From positions 1,744,476-1,808,475 of the forward strand of contig NZ_LT635782.1 of NCBI RefSeq assembly GCF_900128425.1: 64,000 bases of DNA, given 5' to 3'. Made by a program: the position numbers and the translations under genes. The stretch comes from Anaerococcus urinomassiliensis (GTDB lineage Bacteria; Bacillota; Clostridia; Tissierellales; Peptoniphilaceae). Positions 8,237 to 16,993 of the stretch are shown here, in pieces. Within the stretch, counting starts at the first letter, position 1. Each line of letters starts with the position of its first letter. The notes under the pieces are model-generated. The model did no database searches and was not told the DNA's origin. It saw only the letters and a program-made list of their open reading frames with translations.

Positions 8237-8512
8237 TTATTTAATAACGGATTGAATAGAAGAACGATCTACTTTAATTTCAACATTTTCTGCAATCTTT
8301 ACAATAGCCGTTTCTTTATTAAGCTTAACAAGAGTTCCATAAATCCCTCCTAAAAGCATAACCTTTACCCCCGGCTTTAAACTTTCTTGTAAAATTCTCA
8401 TATTCTCCCTAGACTTTTTCATGTTTTTTGCACTTATAATTTGCATAATAACAAAAAAAACGGACAAAAAAGCTAAAAGAACAAGAGAAATTTGCCCTAT
8501 ATTATCAAGCAT
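8237..8512 (-). CDS. yajC: YajC-like small membrane protein of the PTS operon
   Basis: A 91-residue protein with one N-terminal transmembrane segment (residues ~8-25), a basic linker and a small C-terminal domain with the YajC-type LKPGVKVMLLGGIYGTLVKL and VDRSSIQSVIK pattern. YajC normally belongs to the Sec machinery. YajC-like genes are also known inside mannose-family PTS operons for unsaturated glycosaminoglycan disaccharides in streptococci (recalled). Here it is the first gene of the PTS operon, directly behind a consensus promoter, so a role with this PTS is more likely than general secretion. AGGAGG precedes the ATG. Confidence 0.8.
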   Translation of the reverse strand: MLDNIGQISLVLLAFLSVFFVIMQIISAKNMKKSRENMRILQESLKPGVKVMLLGGIYGTLVKLNKETAIVKIAENVEIKVDRSSIQSVIK

Positions 8513-8544
8513 ACATCCTCCTATAATCTCTTATTTCAGTTTTA

Positions 8545-8573
8545 ATTATAGATATATTTGATAACCTTGTCAA
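8545..8573 (-). promoter_or_regulatory. Promoter of the YajC-PTS operon
   Basis: TTGACA (8568-8573), 17-base spacer, TATAAT (8545-8550) on the minus strand: a perfect consensus about 33 bases upstream of the yajC ATG. Confidence 0.88.
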
Positions 8574-8587
8574 ATATAACGAGTTAT

Positions 8588-8609
8588 AAACATTGAAATT
8601 TTAATGTTT
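8588..8609. promoter_or_regulatory. Near-perfect palindrome upstream of the PTS promoter
   Basis: AAACATTGAAA and TTTTAATGTTT form a 22-bp inverted repeat with one mismatched pair, 14 bases upstream of the -35 element and just before the MITE-like element. It could be an operator; no regulator gene is adjacent. Confidence 0.4.
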
Positions 8610-8616
8610 TGATAAA

Positions 8617-8790
8617 GGGGCTGTTGCAAAATAGATAAATCGTTCCTATATCATTCGAGCACCCTCCCAGAAAGGTCTCTGTCAGCCGACGGGCTAGTTA
8701 CCTCCCTGAGCCGGCGGGCTAAACCTCAAACTTTCTGGGAGTGCACTCCAATGATGGAACGTTAGATATCTATCAATTTGCAACAGCCCC
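8617..8790. mobile_element. MITE-like 174-bp hairpin element
   Basis: The ends are GGGGCTGTTGCAAA and its exact complement, and the two ~58-base arms remain complementary inward with mismatches, to CCCAGAAAG/CTTTCTGGG. The centre is much more GC-rich than the surroundings and holds a 13-base direct repeat with one mismatch (8684-8696 and 8709-8721, AGCCGACGGGCTA type). It has no ORF of its own. Its right arm supplies the last codons and stop of the sulfatase remnant. Similar terminal sequences occur on several IS families, so it may be mobilised in trans; the parent is not identified. No clear target duplication. Confidence 0.75.
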
Positions 8791-9626
8791 ACTCCAAGGT
8801 ATCCCTGACTTCACATCCGACTTGCAAATTACCTTCTTTGATGTATCTCTCTGGTCTGTTTTTTAGTTCTTTCACTACTTTGCCTCTGTAGTCTTTTATT
8901 AGACTAGCTTTTGTTTGATCGTCCTTGAGGTCATTTACTTCTTTTGGATCATTTTTTATATCGAAAATTTGTTCTTTGCCACTTTGGCTATACCAAACAT
9001 ATTTATAATCCTTATCTAGAATGTAGTGGTTTGACAAGTCCTCATAGGCGTGTTCGCCGTTAAGGTAATCTCTTTGACTTTCTTTTGTGCCGTTGATTAA
9101 ATCTTTTATTGATTTGCCTTCTACACTTTCCGGTATTTCTATGTCACAGAAATCTAGCAAACTAGGCATTATATCTCTTAGTTCAACTATTTCATCTAGC
9201 TTGCTATCCTTATTGTCTCCCAAGTTCTTGCCTGGATCATATACTATTAGAGGTATGTGAATTGATCCTTGGTATGGGACGGATTTTCTTAGGAAATTGT
9301 GGTCTCCTATCATATCGCCGTGGTCTGAATCAAAGACTATGATGGTATCTTCTAAGAGACCATATTCACTAAGTTTCATTAAAAATCTTCCAACTTGGTG
9401 GTCAATTTGTTCTACTAGGCAGCTATAGGCTCTTTTCGCATTTTTGATTTTTTCTTGGCCTATATCTCCATAAATAGCATTTATATCGTAATTTTTGCCC
9501 TTAAAGAAATCCCAATCACTATAGATGGTAGGCAGAACTTCCTTGTTCTTGTATTTGTCAAAATAATATGATGCCGGAGGTAGCAGCTAGTGTGGGCAAC
9601 AATAGACTATGTTTGTTTTTGTTCAT
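8762..9626 (-). pseudogene. Degenerate sulfatase (N-terminal half lost)
   Basis: An open stretch from about 9593 to 8762 encodes the C-terminal half of an arylsulfatase-type enzyme: LLPPASYYFDKYK, then FDSDHGDMIGDHNFLRKS (a metal-binding DHG motif), and the C-terminal EQIFDIKNDPKEVNDL region. The catalytic formylglycine motif (C-x-P-x-R) and most of the N-terminal half are missing. Upstream, an ATG at 9626 right after the preceding stop encodes MNKNK and then runs out of frame; the frame that reads TNIVYCCPH then meets a TAG before LLPPASYY. An internal deletion plus small lesions explains this. The last ~6 codons come from the MITE-like element. Almost certainly inactive. It was probably part of a glycosaminoglycan or mucin pathway with the adjacent PTS. 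Confidence 0.85.
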
Positions 9627-9627
9627 C

Positions 9628-10548
9628 TTATTTGACCCAAATATCTGATGGGTAAACTCCTTTTTCAAACATTGCTTTAAAGGCTTCTTGGGCTTGTTTT
9701 AAGTCTTCTTTATAGGTTATACCTATCCACTTTTCATTGGTTGGAAGAATAGTTATTTCTGCCTTGTCTTCTTTTAACAGTTCATCGATCATTTCTGGAA
9801 GGACGTATTCTGCTTTTTCTAGATTATCTTTATTTCTTTGAAGATATTTCTCAAAGTATTCTTCGCATAAATCTATGAATTCTGGGTAACTTGCCCACAT
9901 ATTCATTGAAACTAGACTTTCTAGGTTAAGTAAGTCAGAATCGAGATTTTCCTTGCTGGAAAGAGAACCATCTTTTTCTAGTTTTATTTCATGAGTTTCT
10001 AGGATTTTTACTAGTTTATTGTTCTCATCTCCTACAGAAACTCCACGCGTCACTGTTCCGTTGTCTGATAGGGTGTTTTTTAGTTTGTAGCCTGCCATGG
10101 CGATTTGCAATTTATCTTTATCTCTATTTGCTGGATCTACTAGGAAGTCATGCAAGTCTTTGAAAACTTTCTTGCCATAGTAATCATCAGCATTTATTAC
10201 TAAAAATGGTTCGTTTACAAATTTTTTGGTCGGTATAATTGCTTGGACTGTTCCCCAAGGTTTGGTTCTGCTCTCTGGATTTTTGAATCCGCCTGGAAGT
10301 TCTGGCCTTTGATAAGCATATTCAACTTCCATAATTTCAGAAATTCTATCGCCAATTATTTCTTTGAAGTCATCTTCTATCTCATCTCTTATGATAAATA
10401 CAACTTTGTCAAATCCAGCTTCTTTGGCATCAAATATTGAATAGTCTATGATGGTATAGCCATTGTCGTCCATTTTGGCTAGTTGTTTGATGCCCGCCCC
10501 ATATCTGCTGCCTATTCCTGCTGCTAATACTACTAATGTCGTCTTCAT
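9628..10548 (-). CDS. Sugar-1-phosphate nucleotidyltransferase family protein
   Basis: A 306-residue cytoplasmic NTP-transferase. MKTTLVVLAAGIGSRYGAG is the nucleotide-binding G-x-G-x-R loop, LVINADDYYG the metal-binding segment, and ETHEIKL/EKWIGITY follow. The exact sugar and nucleotide are not readable; it is not a standard GalU or GlmU by motif. An upstream in-frame ATG would extend into galE. The ATG at 10548 is chosen because GGAGG precedes it and it overlaps the galE stop as ATGA. It is co-transcribed with galE, so it likely makes or uses a UDP-hexose pool. The sulfatase remnant starts 1 base after its stop. Confidence 0.85.
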   Translation of the reverse strand: MKTTLVVLAAGIGSRYGAGIKQLAKMDDNGYTIIDYSIFDAKEAGFDKVVFIIRDEIEDDFKEIIGDRISEIMEVEYAYQRPELPGGFKNPESRTKPWGTVQAIIPTKKFVNEPFLVINADDYYGKKVFKDLHDFLVDPANRDKDKLQIAMAGYKLKNTLSDNGTVTRGVSVGDENNKLVKILETHEIKLEKDGSLSSKENLDSDLLNLESLVSMNMWASYPEFIDLCEEYFEKYLQRNKDNLEKAEYVLPEMIDELLKEDKAEITILPTNEKWIGITYKEDLKQAQEAFKAMFEKGVYPSDIWVK

Positions 10549-11573
10549 TTTTCCTCCGATTTGTATCCATTTGGATTCATTTTTTGCCATTTCCATGCAT
10601 CTTGGCACATTTGATCTATACCATTATCAGCAACCCATCCTAGTACTTCCTTGGCCTTACTAGCATCTGCAAATGACTTATCTATATCTCCTTCTCTTCT
10701 TGCCTCAATTTGGTATGGGATTTCTTTACCACATGCTTTTTCAAAAGCATGAAGGACATCGAGAACCGAATAACCATTACCTGTTGCTAGGTTAAATACA
10801 CTTACTCCATCAAGCTCATCTATCTTATCAACTGCCAAGACATGGCCCTTGGCCAAATCTACTACGTGTATATAGTCCCTGACTCCTGTACCATCGTGAG
10901 TGTCGTAGTCGTCACCATAAACGTGTAAGTACGGGAGCTTGCCAACAGCAACTTGAGAGATATATGGCAATAGATTGTTTGGAATGCCTTGTGGGTCTTC
11001 GCCAATAAGTCCAGATTTGTGAGCTCCAATTGGGTTAAAATACCTTAGCAAAACCACTTTAAAGTCTGGGTCAGCCGTGTTTAGGTCAGTCATAATTTGC
11101 TCCATAAAGGACTTGGACCAGCCGTATGGATTGGTGCAAGTGCCCTTTGGAAAATCTTCAGTAATAGGCGTTGTTTCTGGATCACCATAAACTGTAGCTG
11201 ATGATGAGAAAATGATGTTTTTAACACCAACTTCCTCCATAGCTTCAAGCAGGCTTAGGGTTCCTGTAAGGTTGTTATGGTAATATTTGAGTGGTTTTTT
11301 GACTGATTCACCGACAGCCTTGAGAGCTGCAAAGTGTATGACTACATCTATTTTCTCTTTGATTAAAACTTCTTTTAAAAATTCCGTATCTAGGATATCA
11401 GCCTCATAAAAAGTAAGTTTCTTGCCTGTAATCTCTTCCACCCTATCTAAAGCTATCTTTGATGAATTTACAAGATTATCGTAAATTACAACATCATATC
11501 CTCTTTCTAAAAGTTCTACAGCTGTGTGGCTACCAATATATCCTGCCCCACCGGTCAATAATACTCGTGTCAT
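10545..11573 (-). CDS. galE: UDP-glucose 4-epimerase
   Basis: A 342-residue short-chain-dehydrogenase-type epimerase interconverting UDP-glucose/UDP-galactose and possibly the GlcNAc/GalNAc pair. It shows the NAD-binding GGAGYIGSHTAVELL at residues 7-21, FSSSATVYGDP with the catalytic Ser/Thr, NPYGWSK with the catalytic Tyr-x3-Lys, and the RYFNPIGAH segment. Length is normal. It is first in the galE-nucleotidyltransferase-(sulfatase) operon, with a consensus promoter at 11668-11696 and a ~85-base leader. Confidence 0.95.
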   Translation of the reverse strand: MTRVLLTGGAGYIGSHTAVELLERGYDVVIYDNLVNSSKIALDRVEEITGKKLTFYEADILDTEFLKEVLIKEKIDVVIHFAALKAVGESVKKPLKYYHNNLTGTLSLLEAMEEVGVKNIIFSSSATVYGDPETTPITEDFPKGTCTNPYGWSKSFMEQIMTDLNTADPDFKVVLLRYFNPIGAHKSGLIGEDPQGIPNNLLPYISQVAVGKLPYLHVYGDDYDTHDGTGVRDYIHVVDLAKGHVLAVDKIDELDGVSVFNLATGNGYSVLDVLHAFEKACGKEIPYQIEARREGDIDKSFADASKAKEVLGWVADNGIDQMCQDAWKWQKMNPNGYKSEEK

Positions 11574-11667
11574 TTTTATCCTTTCATTTTAAGTCAAAAA
11601 GTATATTTTCTTGGCTTAGCAAAGCCATATGATTTTTTCTTCTTTAAGTATAGTATACGCCAAGTTT

Positions 11668-11696
11668 ATTATAAAAAATAGCTATTTTCTTGTCAA
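11668..11696 (-). promoter_or_regulatory. Promoter of the galE operon
   Basis: TTGACA (11691-11696), 17-base spacer, TATAAT (11668-11673) on the minus strand. The leader to the ATG contains a small TGGCTT/AAGCCA hairpin. Confidence 0.85.
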
Positions 11697-11881
11697 ATGA
11701 ATTATAAAACCTTTTCATCAATATATAAATGTATTTATATTACGAAATTACTTGTTATTAGCTCTACAATATACTATCAGGCTAAATTTTTAAGATAACA
11801 TTTTCTCCAAAACTTTCCCCATAAAACTAGCTATTTACCAAAGTTTGGGTATAAATTAAGTAGTTTATGAAGGAGGCTATG

Positions 11882-13153
11882 ATGAGATTAGATTTTACAA
11901 ATGTTGACTTGAAAAACATCAACAATTATGAAGAAAAAGCCATGGATGCCTTTAAAACTTTGATTGATGGATCAGGTGAAGGTAATGACTTTTTGGGTTG
12001 GATTGATAGACCAAATAACTACGACAAAGAAGAATTTGAGAGAATCAAAAAGACTGCAGCAAAAATCCAATCTGACAGTGAGGTTTTAGTTTCTGTTGGT
12101 ATTGGTGGTTCCTACCTAGGTATCAAAGCTACAGAATTTGCCTTGGATAAGTATTTTAACTCTGATAGAAAAGTTAAAATTGTTTACGCTGGCAATAATA
12201 TTTCTGGCGAATACATGGCTGATTTGCTTGATTACCTCAAGGATAAGGACTTTTCAGTAAATGTTATTTCAAAATCAGGTACAACAACAGAACCTGCTAT
12301 TGCTTTTAGGTTCTTAAAAGAAGCTCTTGAGGAAAAATATGGTAAAGAAGAAGCTAAAGGCAGAATTTATGCTACAACAGATAAAAACAAGGGTGCATTG
12401 AAAGACTTGGCAAGTTCTGAAGGCTACCAAACTTTTGTTGTTCCAGATGATATAGGCGGACGTTTCTCTGTAATATCAGCAGTAGGTCTATTGCCACTTG
12501 CAGCTAGCGGCATCAATATAGACGAATTTATAGCAGGCTTTGCAGAGGGACGCGAAATCTATACTAAAGAAGATTTTGAAAATGAAGCTATCAAGTATGC
12601 AGCTGTTAGAAATATGTTATATGAAGATGACAAAGATATAGAAGTCTTTGTAAACTACGAACCAAAATTACAGTATATTGCAGAATGGTGGAAACAATTA
12701 TTCGGAGAGTCTGAAGGTAAAGATGGCAAGGGAATCTTTCCAGTATCTATAAATAACTCTACAGACCTCCACTCACTTGGACAAATGATTCAAGATGGTA
12801 GGAGAAACCTATTTGAAACTGTAATAGAAATTGAAAATGCAAAAAAAGATATAGAAATCAAAGAAACAGCTGACAACCTAGATGGACTAAACTTCCTAGC
12901 TGGCAAAACAATGAATTATGTTAACAAGCAAGCCATGGAAGGTACTACAATTGCCCATGTAGGCGGAAATGTACCAAATATTCGTATAATCCTAGATGAA
13001 GTTAGCGCCAAATCAATAGGCAAACTATATTATTTCTTTGAAATAGCAGTTGGTGTATCAGGCTATATGCTTGGAGTTAATCCATTTAACCAACCAGGAG
13101 TAGAAGAATATAAGGCACAAATGTTTAAATTACTTGGAAAACCAGGATATTAA
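11882..13153 (+). CDS. pgi: Glucose-6-phosphate isomerase
   Basis: A 423-residue cytoplasmic glycolytic enzyme interconverting glucose-6-phosphate and fructose-6-phosphate. It shows [12 protein letters not shown], the phosphate-binding [25 protein letters not shown], and the C-terminal [14 protein letters not shown]. The short ~420-450-residue form is typical of Firmicutes. Three in-frame ATGs exist (11867, 11879, 11882). The last is preferred because AAGGAGG ends 5 bases before it. Upstream 11574-11866 holds the divergent galE promoter and no gene. Confidence 0.96.
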   Translation: MRLDFTNVDLKNINNYEEKAMDAFKTLIDGSGEGNDFLGWIDRPNNYDKEEFERIKKTAAKIQSDSEVLVSVGIGGSYLGIKATEFALDKYFNSDRKVKIVYAGNNISGEYMADLLDYLKDKDFSVNVISKSGTTTEPAIAFRFLKEALEEKYGKEEAKGRIYATTDKNKGALKDLASSEGYQTFVVPDDIGGRFSVISAVGLLPLAASGINIDEFIAGFAEGREIYTKEDFENEAIKYAAVRNMLYEDDKDIEVFVNYEPKLQYIAEWWKQLFGESEGKDGKGIFPVSINNSTDLHSLGQMIQDGRRNLFETVIEIENAKKDIEIKETADNLDGLNFLAGKTMNYVNKQAMEGTTIAHVGGNVPNIRIILDEVSAKSIGKLYYFFEIAVGVSGYMLGVNPFNQPGVEEYKAQMFKLLGKPGY

Positions 13154-13176
13154 AATATAGTTAGTAAGAGTGCACT

Positions 13177-13207
13177 AAAAAGAGTCTGGCGTTACGGCTC
13201 TTTTTTT
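13177..13207 (+). terminator. Terminator of pgi
   Basis: AAAAAGAG and CTCTTTTT arms around a 13-base loop, ending in seven T residues, 24 bases after the pgi stop. Confidence 0.75.
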
Positions 13208-13242
13208 CACTTAGTATTGAATAAATTAATAAGAGGTGGATA

Positions 13243-14148
13243 ATGAAAAAAATTTCTCTAATTGGCTTAGGAAATGTAGGGGCTACAGTTGCCTATACTT
13301 TGATAGAAAGACAACTTTGTGATACCCTTGCCCTATTTGACAAAAAAGAAGGACTAGCTCAAGCAGAAGTAAACGACATGTCTGATGGCATGGTCAAACG
13401 TGATGGAAATGTAAATTTAATAGCAGGAAAAACATCTGATCTAGATGATAGTGATATTATAATTTTTGCGCCTGGTGATATTAGTATCTTGCAAAAACAT
13501 TCTGACCGCTTAGAAGAATTCAAATATACCAAAACTTGCGTAGAAGAATGGGCTCCAATAATCAAAAAATCAAAATTTGATGGAATTATAGTATCTATCA
13601 CAAATCCTTGTGATGTTATAGCAGAATATATGCAAAAACTAACCGAGATCCCTCGCGAGAGAGTCATAGGAACAGGAACAATACTTGATACAGCAAGGAT
13701 GAAAAATGCTGTAGCAAAATTTGTGGACCTAGACCCAAATTCTATAGACGGTTATGTCATAGGCGAACATGGCAACAGCCAATTTGTAGCTTGGTCAAAT
13801 GTTTATATAGCAAATGAACCAATAACAAATCTTTTGGACCAAAAGACTATCGAAGATATAGAAGAATCAACCAGAATGAAAGCTTTTGAGACAATTAAGG
13901 CAAAAGGATACACATCTTACGGTATAGCAAATGCTACAGCAATAGTAGTAGAGACAATATTTAAAGATTCCAAAACTATCCTTGCAGTTTCTTCATATTC
14001 ACCAGTTGATGGTTGCTACATAGGACACCCTGCCGTAGTTGGAAGAAATGGAGTAATCCGCGATTTTCGCCTAAAACTAGATGAAAAAGAACAAGCTAAA
14101 TGGGAACATTCAGTAAAAACAATAAAGGAAACTGCTCCAATAAAATAA
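13243..14148 (+). CDS. L-2-hydroxyisocaproate/L-lactate dehydrogenase family protein
   Basis: A 301-residue NAD-dependent 2-hydroxyacid dehydrogenase of the LDH/MDH superfamily. It shows the NAD motif GLGNVGATVAYTL (residues 8-20), ITNPCDVI, the ILDTARMK motif with the substrate Arg, and the catalytic His in IGEHGNSQF. The substrate-loop region (APGDISILQKHSDRLEEF) is longer than in true lactate dehydrogenases and resembles L-2-hydroxyisocaproate dehydrogenase, so a bulkier branched 2-oxoacid is as likely a substrate as pyruvate. A GAGGTGG site precedes the ATG. It has its own terminator. Confidence 0.85.
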   Translation: MKKISLIGLGNVGATVAYTLIERQLCDTLALFDKKEGLAQAEVNDMSDGMVKRDGNVNLIAGKTSDLDDSDIIIFAPGDISILQKHSDRLEEFKYTKTCVEEWAPIIKKSKFDGIIVSITNPCDVIAEYMQKLTEIPRERVIGTGTILDTARMKNAVAKFVDLDPNSIDGYVIGEHGNSQFVAWSNVYIANEPITNLLDQKTIEDIEESTRMKAFETIKAKGYTSYGIANATAIVVETIFKDSKTILAVSSYSPVDGCYIGHPAVVGRNGVIRDFRLKLDEKEQAKWEHSVKTIKETAPIK

Positions 14149-14179
14149 GGGCCCTTGCACTTGCAAAAGCCCCGATAAT

Positions 14180-14205
14180 AGAATCCCATTGTGGATTCTT
14201 TTTTT
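14180..14205 (+). terminator. Terminator of the hydroxyacid dehydrogenase gene
   Basis: AGAATCC (14180-14186) and GGATTCT (14193-14199) form a 7-bp stem followed by T7. The T-run leads straight into the duplicated symporter fragment. Confidence 0.88.
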
Positions 14206-14271
14206 ATGCGATTTTACCCTTTTTTCTTAGTCTATTTGAGTTGATAATAGCTGCTGATGCGTCACCTGTGA
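14202..14271 (-). pseudogene. Duplicated 3' end of the dicarboxylate symporter gene (direct repeat copy 1)
   Basis: These 70 bases match 19174-19243 with two mismatches in the compared 66-base core. On the minus strand they encode the last ~22 codons and stop of the symporter (…SNRLRKKGKIA). No rest of the gene is present here. Together with the intact gene at 19176 they flank the SIS/PTS/regulator segment as direct repeats. Confidence 0.9.
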
Positions 14272-14274
14272 AAT

Positions 14275-15018
14275 CTAATACATTTTGTACTTTATGTTAC
14301 CCTTATATTCTTCGTATAGTTTTCTATTAAGTTCATCCCCTCCATCAAGGTTAGCACTATAGAATATTGGTATATTAGTAAATCCTTCTTCTGTAAGTTC
14401 AATTATAGATTGAGTTATAATCTCCTGCGCTATATATATCGAAATAATAGAACTCGTAGGCGTTACTTTGCTTCCTAACGATTTAATATATACCGATGCA
14501 TCACCTATATCTCCATGATTATCTAGCACCACATCTGCTATTTCATATAACTTCTTTCCTGAGCTATGTCTAGATGTTACAGACTTGCTGTATTCAAGAT
14601 TAGTTATGCATACTACTGTTGCATTATTTTTTTTCGCTTCTAATGCAACTTCTATAGTTTGGGGATTTCTGCCCGACACAGAATGAACAAGTAATAAATC
14701 GCCTTTAGAAAAATTAACTTCTTTTCCGATTATCTCGCCATAACCTTCTAATCTCTCCATTTTTGACGTTCTTGTAATGGGAGTAGTATCGAGCATTGTT
14801 TCCTTAGGAAAAATTGGATTTATAGTCATTAACCCACCTGCTCTATAGTATAGTTCTTGAGTTAGGATACCAGCATGAGATGATCCGAAAACATAAATAT
14901 TTTTCTTTTTTAATATAGCCTGCTTAAAAAGATCAACAGACTTTTCCATGCCTTTAATTTCTTCATTTTGTACTGTTTTTATTATAGATGAAATTCTATC
15001 ATAATATTTAAAATTCAT
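14275..15018 (-). CDS. SIS-domain sugar-phosphate isomerase-like protein (UPF0309 type)
   Basis: A 247-residue cytoplasmic SIS-fold protein. The phosphosugar-binding region is NIYVFGSSHAGILTQELYYRAGG (residues ~40-62), with a second motif in LLLVHSVSGRNPQTIEVALEA (~108-128). Proteins of this type act as isomerases or binders of amino-sugar or ketose phosphates. It is the last gene of the ascorbate-type PTS operon, 12 bases after EIIC, so it should act on the phosphorylated import product. Its stop lies 3 bases from the duplicated symporter fragment, at the very edge of the putative inserted segment. Confidence 0.82.
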   Translation of the reverse strand: MNFKYYDRISSIIKTVQNEEIKGMEKSVDLFKQAILKKKNIYVFGSSHAGILTQELYYRAGGLMTINPIFPKETMLDTTPITRTSKMERLEGYGEIIGKEVNFSKGDLLLVHSVSGRNPQTIEVALEAKKNNATVVCITNLEYSKSVTSRHSSGKKLYEIADVVLDNHGDIGDASVYIKSLGSKVTPTSSIISIYIAQEIITQSIIELTEEGFTNIPIFYSANLDGGDELNRKLYEEYKGNIKYKMY

Positions 15019-15030
15019 TAAATCTCCTAA

Positions 15031-16266
15031 CTAAAATATTGATAAAACTAATTTTGCTAAGCTACCAAATATGGAAAAATCATTCCCACCGAAAATTAAC
15101 ATCCAGTTAGAAATAGTATTTGAGTAAATATCAGCTGAGATACCTAAAACAAAAATCATAACTATTGAAGATACAGCTGTTCCTATAATGCAACCTTTCA
15201 TACCGCCTTGACCTTCAGCAATAACAGCAGCTGCACCACATTCAAAGAAACACGTAATAACTAAAGGTAATAAAAATGTGTTAAATATTCCTAATTTATT
15301 GACTACTATTAAGGTAATAGTGGATACGACCATTGAAGTTATGAATCCTATAATTACAGCATTAGGTTTATAATTAAATATTACTGGACAATCAAAAGCT
15401 GGTATTGCGTTTGGTACAATCTTTTCTGAGATACCTTGAAATGCTGGTACAATTTGATTAATTAGCATTCTAACACCTTGTAACATTATTAATAAACCTG
15501 CTCCAAACTTCAAACCTTGATTTAAAGATTCGAAAATTAGATTATTTTCAGTTAGAGATGGTATAATTAATCCAATAATAATCCAAATAAGCATCATAAC
15601 AATACCACCTGTTATTGGAACTTCTCTAAAAAAAGATAAACTTTTCGGAAAATCTATATCTTCAGTAGATTTGTTCTTATCTCCTACAACTCTTGCTATA
15701 GATCCTGCTATAATTGATAATAGTCCTGTAGGATGTCCTAATGTGAAAGATTCGTCACCTGTTACATCAAATACATATTTTCTTAAAACCCAAGGCATTA
15801 TAGACCAATACAATGCTGATAATATAGCTGCAGAAACAATTAAAGCTGTTCCTTTTAAACCTGCTTCAACGCCCGCGGCTACAAATATAAATGGAAACCA
15901 CCAAATCATATGTCCAGTTAAAAATATTGTTTTAATAGGTGTGAATTTTGCAATTAGAAGATGTATAACCAATCCAATGAACATTGCTAATCCAACTTCT
16001 CCTCCAAAATTAGCAGTAAATGTAATATCATTTAACCCTTCCCCTACACTGCCATTAATTGCCTGCGAAAAAGCTTCGTTTATAGGAGAAATAGTTCCTA
16101 CTAACATGCCTACACCAGTATCTAATATTATCATTCCAAAAGCAGCCATTAAACTGCCTTTAATAACATCAGATGCTGATTTCTTTTGTAATAACAATCC
16201 AATTAATGCAATGAGACCTAGCAATACTGGCGGATTTCTTAAAATATTCTGTGTAATAAAATTCAT
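15031..16266 (-). CDS. PTS system ascorbate-type EIIC component (UlaA/SgaT family)
   Basis: A 411-residue polytopic permease. Family features include the N-terminal PPVLLGLIALIGLLLQKKS, the GMIILDTGVGMLVG and FGGEVGLAMFIGLVIH segments, and long hydrophobic stretches over about 11 spans. It lies 2 bases after the EIIB gene. Despite the family name, members import several sugars and polyols. The SIS partner suggests an amino sugar or ketose rather than ascorbate; no ulaD/E/F-type genes are nearby. Confidence 0.88.
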   Translation of the reverse strand: MNFITQNILRNPPVLLGLIALIGLLLQKKSASDVIKGSLMAAFGMIILDTGVGMLVGTISPINEAFSQAINGSVGEGLNDITFTANFGGEVGLAMFIGLVIHLLIAKFTPIKTIFLTGHMIWWFPFIFVAAGVEAGLKGTALIVSAAILSALYWSIMPWVLRKYVFDVTGDESFTLGHPTGLLSIIAGSIARVVGDKNKSTEDIDFPKSLSFFREVPITGGIVMMLIWIIIGLIIPSLTENNLIFESLNQGLKFGAGLLIMLQGVRMLINQIVPAFQGISEKIVPNAIPAFDCPVIFNYKPNAVIIGFITSMVVSTITLIVVNKLGIFNTFLLPLVITCFFECGAAAVIAEGQGGMKGCIIGTAVSSIVMIFVLGISADIYSNTISNWMLIFGGNDFSIFGSLAKLVLSIF

Positions 16267-16268
16267 AT

Positions 16269-16544
16269 TTACTCCTTGTCAATAAATTCTTTTATCTTTG
16301 ACTCAACTTCATTAACATCCATGTATTTCATTATTGGGATAACAGGTACATTTACTGATGATTTTAATTCATTAGCAAGTTCATTACTAGTCAAAATCAA
16401 ATCTACATCAGTACCTCTTGCTCCTGATAAATCAGTATTCTCTACATCTCCCTCAATATTTAAATTTCTTAAAGCTTTTTCAGCACTCATTTTTAAAATC
16501 ATGCTTGAGCCCACTCCAAATCCACAAACTGCCAATACTTTCAT
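16269..16544 (-). CDS. PTS system EIIB component (ascorbate/galactitol-type)
   Basis: A 91-residue cytoplasmic phosphotransfer protein with the phosphorylated cysteine in MKVLAVCGFGVGSSMI (Cys7) followed by a P-loop-like glycine turn. Its size is normal for the lactose/ascorbate EIIB fold. It lies between EIIA (1-base gap) and EIIC. Confidence 0.9.
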   Translation of the reverse strand: MKVLAVCGFGVGSSMILKMSAEKALRNLNIEGDVENTDLSGARGTDVDLILTSNELANELKSSVNVPVIPIMKYMDVNEVESKIKEFIDKE

Positions 16545-16545
16545 T

Positions 16546-16980
16546 TTATGCTCCTTTTTTTATTAATTCGTTAATTTCTTGTAAACTTCCATTTATGAAA
16601 ACATCTTTTTTTTCTTCATCCATCAATAGTTCTGATAGTTCCGCTAATGATTGCATATGGCCATCCCTATCTTCTGGGGCTAGTACAATAAAAAGTTTTA
16701 CTGGATTGCCTAGTAAATCAACTGGTTCTTTAATAGATAACAAACTCATTGATTGTTTATCTACATTCTCTTCTGAAATAGCGTGTGGTATTGCAATATA
16801 ATCATCTATTACAATATATGGGCCAAATTTTTTTATACTAGAAATCATATCATTTACATATTCGCTTTTTACTGACTCGTCATCTATTAGTGGCTGAGTA
16901 GCAATTTTTATAGCTGTTTCCCAATCATTAACCTTATCAACTTTACTCATTCTTTCTAAAAATAAAATATCAGAAAGCAT
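16546..16980 (-). CDS. PTS system EIIA component (fructose/ascorbate-type, PTS_EIIA_2)
   Basis: A ~144-residue cytoplasmic phosphocarrier. The active His is in IDDYIAIPHAISEEN, followed by LFIVLAPEDRDGHMQSLAELSELL. It resembles the EIIA domain at the C-terminus of the upstream regulator (both contain DWETAI and a PHA motif). An in-frame start at 17010 lies inside the regulator gene. The ATG at 16980 (or 16983) is preferred because AAGGAGG immediately precedes the pair. Confidence 0.88.
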   Translation of the reverse strand: MLSDILFLERMSKVDKVNDWETAIKIATQPLIDDESVKSEYVNDMISSIKKFGPYIVIDDYIAIPHAISEENVDKQSMSLLSIKEPVDLLGNPVKLFIVLAPEDRDGHMQSLAELSELLMDEEKKDVFINGSLQEINELIKKGA

Positions 16981-16993
16981 CATTCCTCCTTTT

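Noticed and set aside
9560..9626. Short ORF starting MNKNKHSLLL after the nucleotidyltransferase gene
   Set aside because: It is the out-of-frame start of the decayed sulfatase rather than an independent small gene.
15671..16285. 204-codon plus-strand open frame opposite the EIIC gene
   Set aside because: It lies antisense to a well-supported membrane protein gene and has no ribosome site or family resemblance; a coding shadow.
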